Assembly: GCA_959347315.1 (NCBI GenBank) | Contig: OY365814.1 | Location: 29,711,251 to 29,775,250, forward strand | DNA: 64,000 bases | From: Bimastos eiseni | Taxonomy: Eukaryota > Annelida > Clitellata > Crassiclitellata > Lumbricidae | Reading direction: 5' to 3' | Part shown: piece after piece, positions 1 to 10,339 of the stretch | How the letters are laid out: every line of letters begins with the position of its first letter | Numbering within the stretch: position 1 is the stretch's first letter | Notes under the pieces: model-generated | The model's input: the letters and a program-made list of their open reading frames with translations, nothing else | Databases searched by the model: none | Told to the model about the DNA's origin: nothing | Position numbers and translations under genes: made by a program

Positions 1-1480
1 TACCAACATTTAAGCCAAATGCGTTTGCGGTTAAACCAAATTCCACTCAAATTCTCGATTTACTGGTCAACGCAACTAAGGCGGAAATTTTCTATAAGCC
101 AACCGTATTTTGTAAGATCGGTCCAGCTGCCTGTACCAAAAGGATAAGTCAATATTATGTTGTGCTACGTTGTGTTGTGTTATGCAATGTTAAGAGGAGT
201 TACAATCTGTTCAATAAAACCCCTTTTGTAAAAGAATTTTAAGAAATTCAGCACAACTCTAATGATAAATGAAATCATGAGCGTAATATGACAATCATCG
301 AGTTACCAATACGACCTCTATAAAAAAAACAATTAACATAAACGTCCAAAAAGTATCGGTCTACGTCCGATGTTGTGATGCCATTAAATATAATCATTTC
401 CCCAAGAAAAAACTGTTTTCAGATAGTAACCAATAGTAACTATATAAATATATATAGTTTAAATACAGATATTGACTTTTATGTGTATATATGTATATAT
501 TATATACATTTGTTCACGCCCCGGTGAGTTTGTTGGTCGGAGCGATTCTTGACATATCCGTTCAGCCCAATACTCAACTGAAGTATTTACTTGAATCCCA
601 GCGGAACAAACATCTTGATTTATCGAACCCGAGAGTATCGAAGCAAATCATGAGAGATGGGATTCAGTAAATGAATCGAAGGAATTGGCTCCATGTGAGA
701 GGGGTGGAGTTGGATGAAGGTTTCGGTTGGACGGTGTCTTGGTTGGTTAGTTTTCTGAGGGATATGGTCTTATGAAGGATGTTATTAGATTAAGGCATCA
801 TTAAATGAAGATGTGGTAAGATGAAGATACAGTTAGTTGCATGAAGACGCAAGGAATCGTCACTGACTTCCTGATCTCATTAGATACTCTGAATGTCTGA
901 GAGCATGACAGTGTAAAATTAGTTACTGCGAAATCAGACAACATGTTATGTTGTCAGACAATAGCGTATCCTCGCAGCTTTAATATTAGCAAACGTTACC
1001 TGAATGCTTTTAAGCAGTTCCTCATGTCTTAATAATTGTATATAATTAATTAGACGACGAAGAATAGCAGATACACCCAGCTTTATCGTATGCTGTGTTT
1101 TTGGTCAACAAAATATTTTGCTGTTGTTGATGTTGTGTCCTGTCTGCTGTATCGATCTAAACACCACAGGGACCTCACTTACACATGCACTCAGAATGAG
1201 GTCATCCGGATAGCCTTACTGATGAGCGTCTTTAACTCCAGCTGCTTAATCTTCGGGGCTCTCAGCGATGTGTTATTTCTGCCTGAGCACGCTAAGTAGG
1301 GTTGAGCTTAGAGAGCGAAAACTCTATTGATACATTTGTAGGTCGTTGATATATCGCTCGATGACCAAGATAATAGCGTAGCTACAATTTTTTGGATAGC
1401 ACTCATAGTACGCTGAAGACATTTTCCATTCGCGTCGCCTATTCAGCTTCACAGAATCGATATTTATCAAGCATATGTTT
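1..1480. other. gene-free AT-rich stretch
   Basis: I see no gene. Short ORFs here lack any recognisable domain and are interrupted in all frames. The stretch has AT-rich unique sequence with small TA tracts near 440-510. Confidence 0.6.
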
Positions 1481-1546
1481 CTATTCTATATATATAGAAT
1501 ATATATATATATAGAATATATATATATATATATATTCTATTCTGGC
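1481..1546. repeat. AT-rich tract with nested inverted repeats
   Basis: TTCTAT, TATA runs and ATAGAA alternate several times, so the tract can fold back on itself. It is bounded by TTCTATTCTA-like sequence on both sides. Simple sequence only. Confidence 0.6.
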
Positions 1547-1784
1547 ATTTTACTAATTTTTATACTTCCGACAGATTATGTATATAGATGTTTTGTTCGT
1601 ATCTGTTTATTTGTAAAAGTCGTGAATTTCCAGACGTCTGATTAAAGAATATACTTACTTACTTATCTAACAGATGGAGGTTTTTTGCTTAATTAACATC
1701 TGTGTATAACTTTATATCGAAGAGTATTCATGTCATTGTCATCGATATTTGTGTTGTTATTAATCTAACCTAGGTCTAAACCAG

Positions 1785-1912
1785 TAATCGCCGGCATTCT
1801 CAAACGTCTGTACCTGCAACAGAATATGTATATAGTTCTGGACGGGGTTCTGCCACTCAAATTTGAGCTCAAAAGGGTTCCACTGTCAAAAAGATTTGGA
1901 AACGCTGGACTA
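1785..1912 (-). mobile_element. possible hAT-like MITE end
   Basis: Read on the - strand from about 1912, the sequence starts CAGCGTTTCCAAATC and continues with TTTTTGAC and GGAACCC. This resembles the CAGGGGTTCCCAAAC ends of many hAT-derived repeats. No opposite terminal repeat or target duplication could be found, so this is a weak call. Confidence 0.25.
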
Positions 1913-2615
1913 AACCACTCCATAGTCTCAAACTCCCAGTCTTAGGGTTCAGACGGGCCCCATAAGGTCTGCGCCTATACAGTAGGGCCCCTTTTCTGTA
2001 ACCGTGCCCAAGCTTTCAGTGTTATCCGCTCTGTCAAATACGCCACGTACATCAATCTGAACAAAAGAGTATCTGGTATTACAATAGACTCTACCTTCAG
2101 TGTCGATGCCTCCAAATACAAAGTTACATTATTGTACTATGTTGTGATGCACAAAATACTCTCTTTTTATTCCATTATATCGTAGGCAGGTGCCTGGTGC
2201 AAGTAAAATAATAACAGGAAATGCTACCAAATGCATCCAGCGAAATTCTCGTTACAATCGCTTTCCGGAATTACGACCCAGAAGAAAGAGCAAGCAGGTA
2301 TACACGGCTTTCATCTGGAACAGATTTTATCTGCGCTGCAGACGAATGCTGTCATATAGCAATCAATCAAAGCATATACATATATATATTATATATATAT
2401 AGGCAGTTTGGGCACGAGACTGTTCCTGTCTGTTAGTCGGTGGTTGTTTCGGCATGTCAGTCAATTACTGTCATCCAATCAGATCTGGAAGTCGTGTCGT
2501 GTACCTGTATCCTCTTTATGTCCGTTTTTTATTGCAATTCAATTGAGTTCGATTCATAGCAGACGGAATATTGCGTGGAGATCACCGCACTGTCTGTTCG
2601 GCGTCGTGTCCTCTT

Positions 2616-2647
2616 ATATGGTCCGTCACAACTGTGACGGACCATAT
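2616..2647. repeat. perfect 15-bp inverted repeat with 2-nt spacer
   Basis: Arms 2616-2630 (ATATGGTCCGTCACA) and 2633-2647 are exact reverse complements separated by AC. It sits in otherwise unique sequence and could extrude as a short hairpin. Confidence 0.9.
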
Positions 2648-2747
2648 GGCGTATGGTAATCTCATACATTCAGGTAGCATTTTATGCCGTTTGGGTGCTC
2701 GATATGGTGGTCTCTGGTGTGCTGGACTGAATAACGTATTTGGCTTA

Positions 2748-2862
2748 ACGCTCTCAAAACAAAACATAATCGCAAGGTCGGGGGTTTAAATTCTCGTTAT
2801 GGCTGAAATTTTCGTTTGGATTTCTGCTCCGGGTGCGTTTCATGCAGCCAACTCAGATATCA
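2748..2862 (+). mobile_element. degenerate tRNA-derived SINE fragment
   Basis: TGGCTTAACGCTCTC resembles a pol III A box. TAATCGCAAGGTC followed by GGGTTTAAATTC resembles the anticodon-to-B-box segment of a tRNA head; the B-box consensus is GGTTCGANTCC. Spacing is roughly that of a tRNA. The body downstream (to ATGGCTGAAATTTTCG and beyond) is not recognised. This is an old, mutated copy. Confidence 0.45.
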
Positions 2863-3002
2863 TGGCTTTAAACGTTCTATGTGAAGGTGACAAGAGGGCA
2901 GAGAAAACTGAGCACTCGCACTCATATTCCAAGGTCAAGAAATGAGGCAATTAACGCTTCGTACTCAAGGTTGTCTCATTGCTAGTTTCAAGAATTGCTC
3001 AA

Positions 3003-3150
3003 CTTCTTCCTCCTCCTTCTCCTCTTCTTCTTCTTCCTCCTCTTCTTCCTCTTCTTCTTCTACTTCTTCTTCTGCAGCTTCTTCTTCGTCCGCTTCTTTT
3101 CCTTCTTCATCATGTTCTTCATCTTCTTCGCCTTCTTCTTTATCCTATTA
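3003..3150. repeat. imperfect TTC/TCC polypyrimidine tract
   Basis: An almost pure run of C and T on the + strand with TTC and TCC triplets. It produces Ser- and Leu-run ORFs that are not genes. Confidence 0.85.
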
Positions 3151-3764
3151 TATCGTATAGCATTGTAATTCATTGTATTTTAGTCCGGTATGCTTTTTTC
3201 GATGTTACTGAATTTCATTAAGCTGTAAGGCATGACAGTGCTGTAGCGGCTTACAACGTAACATCGAACTCGAAACGCAGTGTATGATAGAAAATTCCTT
3301 TCCACCGAACCCACGTGACCTTGTAAAGGGGAAAACAGAGGAAATACTCGGCGAGATTTCAAGAACGGGTGGTATCGTCTAGACAGGAAGCACATCAGAA
3401 TGCCGTAACGTTGCACGATCCGATTTCTCAAAAGGAAATTGTGTCTTTCTATCTGTCTCTCAATCTGTCTTTTTCTTTGTCTATCTGTTTGTCTACCTGT
3501 CTATCTGCGCAGACAGCCTAGTTGCTTTTTTCGGAGACAGAGAATTCAGAAAAAATCCAGATGACGAGGACATCTACGGTGTTAAGCAGGCGCTGTATAA
3601 ACAATGAATGACGTCTGAGACTGGCTTTATCTTTTCTTCGGAACATTTTGCGAATGTCGACCATCTGTTGTGGTTTATTACTATGGAGTGGCGATTAGTC
3701 TATTATCCTCGCTTGGCGTCAATCACTCGAAAAATAGGCTCAACATTTAGCTATTGTATCGTAT

Positions 3765-4170
3765 CATTATCTTATCGTATCTTATTGTCTTTTATGGTAT
3801 CTTTTTGTCTCTTAATCTTATTGTCTTTTATGGTATCTTATTGTCTTTTATCGTATCTTATTGTCTTTTATGATATCTTATTGTCTTTTATCGTATCTTA
3901 TTGTCTTTTATGATATCTTATTGTCTTTTATGATATCTTATTGTCTTTTATGGTATCTTTTTGTCTCTTAATTTATCTTATTTTTTCTTATTCTATTCTA
4001 CCTAATTGTCTTTTATGGCATCTTATTGTCTTTTATGGCATCTTATTGTCTTTTTGATATCTTATTGGCTATTATCATGTTTTATTGTATTTTACGTGTC
4101 TTATTGTCTTTTATGATATCTTATTGTATATTATAGTATCTTACTGTCACTTATCATAGTATCTCCTATC
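3765..4170 (+). repeat. 20-bp minisatellite (TATCTTATTGTCTTTTATGG type)
   Basis: About 18-20 imperfect copies of a 20-bp unit built around ATCTTATTGTCTTTTAT with G, C or A variants at the TGGTATC end. The array decays toward 4150. Related TCTTATTGTC fragments recur at 4405-4440 and 4960-5010, outside the core. The 101-aa ORF across the array is a by-product. Confidence 0.85.
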
Positions 4171-4205
4171 ATATCTCTTCGTCCCCAAGACTAAGAAAGA
4201 TCACA

Positions 4206-4345
4206 TTTGGCGATCGTGCCTTCTCTTTTGGGGGTTCGCGCTGTTGGAATAACCTCCAGCCTCAGAGGTGCGCTCTGCGGCATCGATTGAAATCTTCAGG
4301 TCACGACTTAAATTCCATCTGCATCTTCCTGGTGAATTGATGCGG
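4206..4345 (+). pseudogene. LINE reverse-transcriptase ORF2 C-terminal remnant, frameshifted
   Basis: Translation gives FGDRAFSFGGSRCWNN. After a +1 shift at about 4252 it continues PASEVRSAASIEIFRSRLKF and then HLHLPGEL. The pattern GDRAFS..x..WN.LP..VR...S...FRSRLK.HL is the usual extreme C-terminus of CR1/L2/Jockey-like non-LTR retrotransposon proteins. Only about 45 codons survive and no RT or endonuclease domain is present, so this is a dead 5'-truncated fragment. The clade assignment is from memory. Confidence 0.7.
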
Positions 4346-4569
4346 GTCTTTCATCTTATAGTGATTGACTATGATTGTTGATGTTAGCTGATGCAAGACG
4401 TCATTGTATCTTATTCTCTCTCATCCTATCTTTCGTATCTTATGAGTTTTTCTGCATAAAGCGGTTCAAAGCTCATTATTTCTCAGTAGCTTTCAAGGAT
4501 TTGGAAAGCTGACAGACTATCCATGCCTTGGCGTGACCTTGCGCGCGAATAAAATTTAATTATTGAATA

Positions 4570-4758
4570 ATTAACAACAATAATAATAATAACAATAGTA
4601 ATAATAATAACAATATTAATTATAATAATGATAACAAAAACAATAATAATAATAACAATAATAATAATATTATTATTATTTAGGTTAATGTTACAATCCC
4701 TGAGGGATCATATGTACCTCGGGGCAAAAATTAAAATATAAATAAATTAATAAAATAA

Positions 4759-4792
<34 letters not shown>

Positions 4793-4911
4793 TTAAAATA
4801 ATAATAATAATAATAGTAATAATAATAAATAATAATAATAGTAATAAAAATAATAATAATAATAATAAACAAAAATAATAATAATAAAAATAATAATAAT
4901 AAATAATAATA

Positions 4912-4945
<34 letters not shown>

Positions 4946-4950
4946 GTAGT
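4570..4950. repeat. (TAA)n/(AAT)n tracts around a short stem-loop
   Basis: Interrupted AAT-rich tracts at 4575-4680 and 4735-4950 flank unique sequence. That sequence holds an inverted repeat, CCCTGAGG at 4698-4705 against CCTCGGGG at 4717-4724. A near copy of this stem-loop, also beside AAT repeats, is at 44064-44089. It may be the 3' end of a retroelement whose tail seeded the microsatellite. Confidence 0.7.
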
Positions 4951-6490
4951 GACATCCTAAAATGTCTTATTGTCTCTAGTCATATATCATTGTCGCTCGT
5001 CATAGTCTATTGTCTCACAACTTAGCTATTGCATCTTTCTGTGTTACTTAGCTTCCTTAGCTTCGAGTTGTTCCATGTCCTGAATCCATCGCATGGCTTT
5101 GAATTGCTTCATAAAGTGTGGCATTGTATTGCTAAATTTGCAATGCAATTTGCAGTACAATGCATTGTTTTATGTTACATTGCCCTTTAATGCATTGCAT
5201 TTAATTGATCTTCAAATGTATTGCATTGCAAGGAATTTGCAACTGATTCACATTATAAATTTTTAAGTCTATATCTCGTCTATGGGACATCTGAATAGTT
5301 ATATGCGCTTAATTATGACGCCAATTCTAACAATCTGCCGTAGAAAGCGAATACTATAATATGGCTCCCATTGGCCGAGTTATGATGAGTTTCTGGTGTG
5401 AATTTTACTCCTATGCATATATCTCTCCAGTTGTCCGCTGGTCTCCCCCAATTTCCGCTACTCACGAATCGCCCTTGTATCCGATTAACAGCATGACGCA
5501 ATTCTGCATACTGAGCAATACGCCTGAGCAGTGAGGAAGGGAAACACTTCTTCCCATGGGACACGTTCCTATAGGGTTCCAGGACATTAATGTTCTCCTC
5601 TCTGACCGTCGCTAAGGTCTGCGAGGGACTGGCTTGCTACGCCGCACTGGTCATCGGTCTTTCCTCCCTGGTCCTTCGGCCAGGACGAAACGATGTCGTA
5701 CCTTCCCGTCAAATGCCACCTGCGCGTTTCTTCTCGAAGGCTCGTAAAATGGTTACGATCGTAAACTCGTTTATATACACGGGGAACGGGGTCTCCCGAC
5801 TGGAGATAAGCGGGTTAGGACGAGGGGTGAGATACGAATATTCATGGCTGAGGAAATCAGACAAACTCACTCGATTGCATAACGTAATGGGTGCCTCGCA
5901 TGATTGCCGACAGTCAAATTCGACTCCTGTAGGAGCTCGTTATTATTGTATTTATAATCATGCTACAGTTTGTCAGTTTGAAGCTAAACGTAACTAATCA
6001 TTATCATTAGTAGTAGTAGAAGTAGAATCATGCAACTGACATTATTCCTTACTTATGCACGGTGTGGTCTTAGTAGGCTTGGCATGTGAGAGTTCAGCAG
6101 AGAACAAGATAAGTCTATTTTACTAATCAGGTAGATTTGAAAGTTTCTTAGAGTCTAATTGGCTGAATCACCTCTACTGAGTGTTCTTAAGAAGTTCGTG
6201 CCATTTAATAATAACAATTATGACTGGTAAACAGCAGTCAATGGATAGACGACAAAATTCAATGGACTTCCTAAAATCATTGTTGCGTTGGGCCACGTAT
6301 GGCTAATCCACGGTTACCAAGACAACTGACGAACGACTTCTTAAGATCATCAAATGACCGCGACGCTTTACGCTTAGCACACAGGTCACATTGGTCGGTT
6401 GCATTTCAGAGGAACTGAGTCCAGTTCACTCTAACTGTCGTCTTCTCAAACCTGTTTTAAGTTACAAGTAATTTCGCCCCCTCATTCGTC
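4951..6490. other. gene-free stretch
   Basis: No gene is recognised. A 135-aa ORF at 5590-5997 has no domain signature or splice context and is treated as chance. Around 5110-5240 the sequence is rich in TGCATTG/TTGCATTG words. Confidence 0.5.
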
Positions 6491-6498
6491 TGCACTAA

Positions 6499-6553
6499 TC
6501 AATCAATTAATCAATCAATCGGATCAATCAATCAATTAATCAATCGATCGACC
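6499..6553. repeat. (ATCA)n tetranucleotide tract
   Basis: Imperfect AATC/ATCA repeats with AATTAATC interruptions. Confidence 0.85.
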
Positions 6554-6918
6554 AATGAAACTTAAATACAGCGCACTTTCAAGATAGCTACTCACTCAGA
6601 GACGCTCCCAGTCCGACTAGCAGTTTTCAGTGCCGCGTAGGTGTCACTATGTGCTAAGACCGCAGTGGTATTGATACGAATTTTTTATCATTTGTATAGC
6701 GCCCCATAAATAAAGATTCATCAGATATGTATGCTTGATTTAAGCTGGCAATTTTGCAGCGAGGACATCATGCAACGATTTACTTATTTATCGATATAAT
6801 TTAAAGCTGTTATTGTCGTTGCGTATTTGTTTGGGAGGAGGATCATATACGCACACTCCGCATTACACGGTGAGCGATTCTTGAGACTTTTATGAAATGG
6901 CGATGGTATGCCTACTAA

Positions 6919-7047
6919 CTGGATCACCATATACGCATCCAGTTGCGTACGTAATAATTGGATCACCCTATACTCATCGAGTTGCGTACGTAATAATAGG
7001 ATCACCATGTACTCAATGAATTCTGTACGTAATAATAGGATCACAAT
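6919..7047. repeat. 39-bp tandem repeat, about 3.3 copies
   Basis: Units begin GGATCACCATATAC and end TGCGTACGTAATAAT. Three copies diverge by a few bases each. The 13-codon periodic ORF on the - strand is a by-product. Confidence 0.85.
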
Positions 7048-7439
7048 GTATTGTATTAACTGGAGACACTGACAGCTGAAGGACCAAGTGCGCAGTGGGC
7101 AAGCGGCGCAGTGGGCTGTTGATCGGGGGCTAGAACTTGTAACGTGGCGTATGGGGATTGATTTCTACTTTGGCGTAGAGTTCCCGGTAGAGCACTTAGC
7201 GCTGACAGCAAAGGCCGCGCCATAAGATAGCTGCGCTACAATTGAAACGAATGAAGGATGATTGATGATCGATGCGATGTCATTTGAAGGCAAGGTTGAG
7301 GTCACGAAACCTATGGCGCACCTGTTCAATCTATCAAAGAATGCCCAGATATATGCATGATATTACGAAATAATAAATAAATTATTTTAAATGAATCATT
7401 GAGTGCGTGACTGTGTGTATTATATATAGGACACCGTTG

Positions 7440-7633
7440 ACCTTTGCCCTTGTGGGCCCTTTTATGTGGAATGACCTGCCCCTCATTACCCGTAGCAGGC
7501 TTTTAATCAGGCTCCCACCCTCATCCCTGCGTTGCCTGAAGACTTATTTCATTTCCTCGGAGCTGTCACGCTGAGAGCGCTTCTGAACAGCTAGTAATGC
7601 AAGAAGCGCTATATAAAAACTAGATACGATATG
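7440..7633 (+). pseudogene. LINE C-terminal remnant plus 3' UTR
   Basis: The + strand reads ALVGPFMWNDLPLITRSRLL then IRLPPSSLRCLKTYFISSEL and a stop at about 7573. WN.LP...R...S...LKTYF is the typical last segment of a non-LTR retrotransposon protein. After the stop, about 55 bp runs to AAGCGCTATATAAA, a 3'-terminal word that recurs through the window (for example 24567, 24752, 26366, 43940, 60673). Upstream coding sequence is missing, so this is a 5'-truncated dead copy. Confidence 0.7.
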
Positions 7634-7784
7634 ATATGGCCTGATGGAAGAGGAATGATAAACATAGCCATTGATTGGAACACTTTCTAATCTAGTGTAG
7701 TTCCAACGCAACGATGTTCTTAGGAAGTCTGTTGAATTTTATCGTCAACCTTTTTTATCGTCTTGTCTCTTGTCTCTGTCGAGT

Positions 7785-7920
7785 GACTGCTGTTACCAGT
7801 CATATTACTTAAAATCAAAACTTAAGACTCGCCTTTTTTGTAAAACTTATCCCGTTGGTTTAGTCGTTTGTGAGGCCCCCTAGTAGCGGTATGGCCGCGT
7901 TACGGCGCCATATAAATTTT
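7785..7920 (+). pseudogene. second LINE 3'-end remnant
   Basis: A frame reads YLKSKLKTRLFCKTYPVGLV, again the S.LKT.LF terminus of a LINE protein. It is followed by a 3' UTR ending GGCGCCATATAAATTTTC, which passes directly into the (ATT)n tract at 7921. A (TTA)n tail on the 3' end fits CR1/L2-style retrotransposition, an inference from the tail alone. Confidence 0.6.
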
Positions 7921-7921
7921 C

Positions 7922-7992
<71 letters not shown>

Positions 7993-8003
7993 ATTATTAT
8001 ATT
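7921..8003. repeat. (ATT)n microsatellite
   Basis: Nearly pure ATT with two interruptions. It lies between the 3' end of a + strand LINE remnant and the 3' end of the - strand retroelement pseudogene, so it may be the tail of either or both. Confidence 0.9.
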
Positions 8004-8029
8004 ATGCTGTTATCGCCCATGTGGGCGAG

Positions 8030-8732
8030 CTAAGTGAGTGGTGGCAATGTCCCGAAGAGACAGGCGGCGTTTCCACGCTGAAGAACAACCGAGATACGTT
8101 GGATCAGAAATGACGTCTCCATTGGATCGTGGGTTCCAGCACTCGTTCGACTACCCAACTCTGAGATGAACTGCAGTCCTTCACTGCTCCAAGCGCCGCC
8201 GGATTCCAAGGAGAGGGCTACGAAGTCGTGGGTGTTGGTTATGGTGGAATACTTGGCCCTCTTCGTCTTAGCTGCGCGTTCGGTTGCTTCGCCAGCTCTG
8301 ATAGATGTGTCGGCAAGATGTGACTTGGCGTAGGTGTCGGGCACTGTCACATCCCATGCCAGACATCGACCACGTGTCCAAGGAATGAGCGTGACGCCGT
8401 CCGGTCGCTTTCCATCTTCTCTTACCAAGCCGAGAGGTTCCTTTTGCGCTGGAATCTTCGCTATGCCAAGAGCTCTCCAGATGACATCGTTCAACATGCT
8501 ATGTCGTTGATGTTTTCCGCTGCCTCTTCTACAAATTAGTCCATGGAGCCCTTTTGCGTCGACGCTCTCTTGACATTGGTGACACAAATGTGGCTCGCAG
8601 AGCGTCGTTCCTAGCCTCAAACCGGCTGCCATTCGTACATCCTCGTTTGAGAGGCGCAGGCCTAGGGGGCGCTAGCATCCAGTCTCCAGAACGAGGTGCT
8701 CGTGAGGCCAGCAGGCGAGCACGGTCACATGG

Positions 8733-8734
<2 letters not shown>
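8030..8734 (-). pseudogene. non-LTR retroelement ORF C-terminus (zinc knuckle + endonuclease-like), frameshifted
   Basis: The - strand from 8734 reads CDRARLLASRAPRSGDWMLA and PP. It then shifts frame at about 8663 (one extra base, or two lost) and continues GLRLSNEDVRMAAGLRLG to a stop at 8030. Visible motifs are a CCHC-type zinc knuckle, C-x2-C-x9-H-x3-C (CHQC..LHGLIC), followed by GKHQRHSMLND. Next comes a PD-(D/E)xK-like block, KRPDGVTLIPW..CLAWDVTVPD. This order, knuckle then restriction-like endonuclease at the C-terminus, is that of R2/NeSL/Hero-type non-LTR elements. The reverse transcriptase is absent because the copy is 5'-truncated at an (ATT)n tract. The last 200 codons are open and contain no stop, suggesting a fairly recent copy apart from the frameshift. 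Family assignment is from memory of similar proteins in marine invertebrate genomes. Confidence 0.75.
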
Positions 8735-8776
<42 letters not shown>

Positions 8777-8785
8777 CATTATTAA
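8731..8785. repeat. (ATT)n microsatellite
   Basis: About 15 ATT copies abutting the truncated 5' end of the retroelement pseudogene, mirroring the tract at its 3' end. Confidence 0.9.
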
Positions 8786-9254
8786 TCTGATCTGTTCTGA
8801 TCTCATCTATCAACTTGTATAGCGCCAGCACAGTAATCATAAGGACGAAGTGCGATGGTTGAGTATTTTATAAAGGTAAATGGAAATCAAGGATCGTAAT
8901 CTGTCTAGACGCCCATTCACGCATTCACTCGCTCTCTTTGGGTCTATCATTTTAGCACGGGTTACGCGAAGACTGTGAAATATACAGATGTAGTCAGATG
9001 TGTGATTGAGTGTACAGTGACGTAGTCAATATTGAACCGTATATTGAAAGAGCTGATCGTCAGCTGTCAACGTGAAAAAGACTGAGTTGAATTTTATATT
9101 GACTTCCTGTGTTTTGTAAAATGAAGAAATATCTGATCGTTGTCAAGCGATATCAATTTGTAGCAACGTACTAACAAAAGTTAGATCTTTATACGTAGCT
9201 GTACCGACTTGGTAAAGTTCAGTTAGATAACGGTAAGATAGAGAGATGACACTC
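8786..9254. other. gene-free stretch
   Basis: No gene, domain or clear repeat is recognised between the pseudogene and the tetranucleotide tract. Confidence 0.5.
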
Positions 9255-9585
9255 CCTATAACTTACTCACTCACTCACTCACTCTTTCACTCTCTCGCTT
9301 ATTCACTTATTCACTCATTCACTCATTCTCACACACTCACTAATTCACTAGGTCATTCATTCACTCATTCACTCATTCTCACTCACTCAATCAATCAATC
9401 TATCACTCAATAACTCACTTACTTACTCATCCACTCACTCACTCATTTACTCAATCATTCACTCACTCATTCACTTATTCACTGATTCACTCGCTCGCAC
9501 ATTCACTCATTCTCCCTCACCTATTCACTCATTCATTCACTGACTCATTCATTAATCTACTCACTGATTCACTCACGAAATACGA
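9255..9585. repeat. (ACTC/ATTC)n imperfect tetranucleotide array
   Basis: About 330 bp of ACTC and ATTC words with frequent single-base variants. It lies about 70 bp upstream of the GPCR exon, inside the presumed intron. Confidence 0.9.
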
Positions 9586-9641
9586 ACTCACCTGTGTTTA
9601 TCTTCGCATTGGGTCGCTGCCCATCATTGACCAACGTACAT

Positions 9642-9652
9642 CACTTTTACAG
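9642..9652 (+). promoter_or_regulatory. splice acceptor of the GPCR terminal exon
   Basis: A pyrimidine-rich CACTTTTAC precedes AG at 9651-9652. The receptor frame is continuously open from 9653, which supports this acceptor. Confidence 0.6.
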
Positions 9653-10339
9653 GCAATAAGAAGTAATAGTCTGCCAAGGAATTCTACCAACGCAACAACC
9701 AACCAAATGTCGTTGTCACCATCGTCGTCATCATCGACCAACGACAGTCATTCCCTGGATGTCGACCAACCAGAAGATGACGAGGAATACCTGGGCGACA
9801 ATCAGATCTACCAGATCATCTACTCGAACCTTCTCTACTACCCGGTCATGTACATCCTGCCGCTGGCCAGTCTCGCCTATCTCAACTTCAAGCTAATTAC
9901 GTCACTGAAGGCCTTTAAGCAGAAGGCTCTAACGTCATCCAGCCGACGGAACAAAGAGGATAACATCACGCATTGCGTCATCGCCATTGTCTGCGTCTTC
10001 ATCGTCAGCCAGACCCCTGCGCTGCTCAACCAGATCTTCTGGGCGACGTTCAGCGCCGACGATAGAGAGTGCGGACGGTTTCACTTCTACTACACGAGGC
10101 TCAGCGATCTTCTTGTCGTCGTCAACTCGTCCTGCAATTTCGTCGTCTACTGTCTGTTTGGTCCGACATTCAGGCGGATCTTTCTCGAGACGATGCGATG
10201 CGGAAGCGCGCCGCGAGTGGGCGAATCGGCCGGGAAGACGAGATACACGCATGTGGAGCAGGCGGCTGTTCCCCTTGGAAAGCTACCGTCCACTGTCAAC
10301 GGAGCGGCGAGCCGGGGTAACCCCGTCGGACGTCTATAG
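9653..10339 (+). CDS. class A peptide GPCR, 3'-terminal coding exon (FMRFamide-receptor-like)
   Basis: This exon encodes the last 228 residues of a seven-transmembrane neuropeptide-type receptor acting at the plasma membrane. The exon start is set by a splice acceptor, CACTTTTACAG, ending at 9652. The frame is open from there, so the Met at 9707 is probably internal. Residues before it carry two N-glycosylation sequons (NST, NAT) and are followed by a Ser-rich, acidic segment fitting a long extracellular loop 2. Numbering from the Met, TM5 is about 41-63 (YILPLASLAYLN). A basic intracellular loop 3 follows. TM6 is 88-111, with VFIVSQTPALLNQI in place of the usual CWxP. TM7 is 125-149, with NSSCNFVVY in place of NPxxY. 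Helix 8 is FGPTFRRIF. The NSSxNFxxY and QTPALLNQI patterns recall invertebrate FMRFamide receptors; ligand and subtype cannot be assigned. The exons for TM1-TM4 are not visible in the 9.6 kb upstream. No AATAAA lies close downstream. Confidence 0.85.
   Translation, partial: AIRSNSLPRNSTNATTNQMSLSPSSSSSTNDSHSLDVDQPEDDEEYLGDNQIYQIIYSNLLYYPVMYILPLASLAYLNFKLITSLKAFKQKALTSSSRRNKEDNITHCVIAIVCVFIVSQTPALLNQIFWATFSADDRECGRFHFYYTRLSDLLVVVNSSCNFVVYCLFGPTFRRIFLETMRCGSAPRVGESAGKTRYTHVEQAAVPLGKLPSTVNGAASRGNPVGRL

Noticed and set aside
5590..5997. 135-aa ORF
   Set aside because: No domain or splice context. GGTCC..GGACGAAACGATGTCG at 5670-5695 resembles hammerhead stem II, GAAA and helix III, but the CUGAUGA part is absent.
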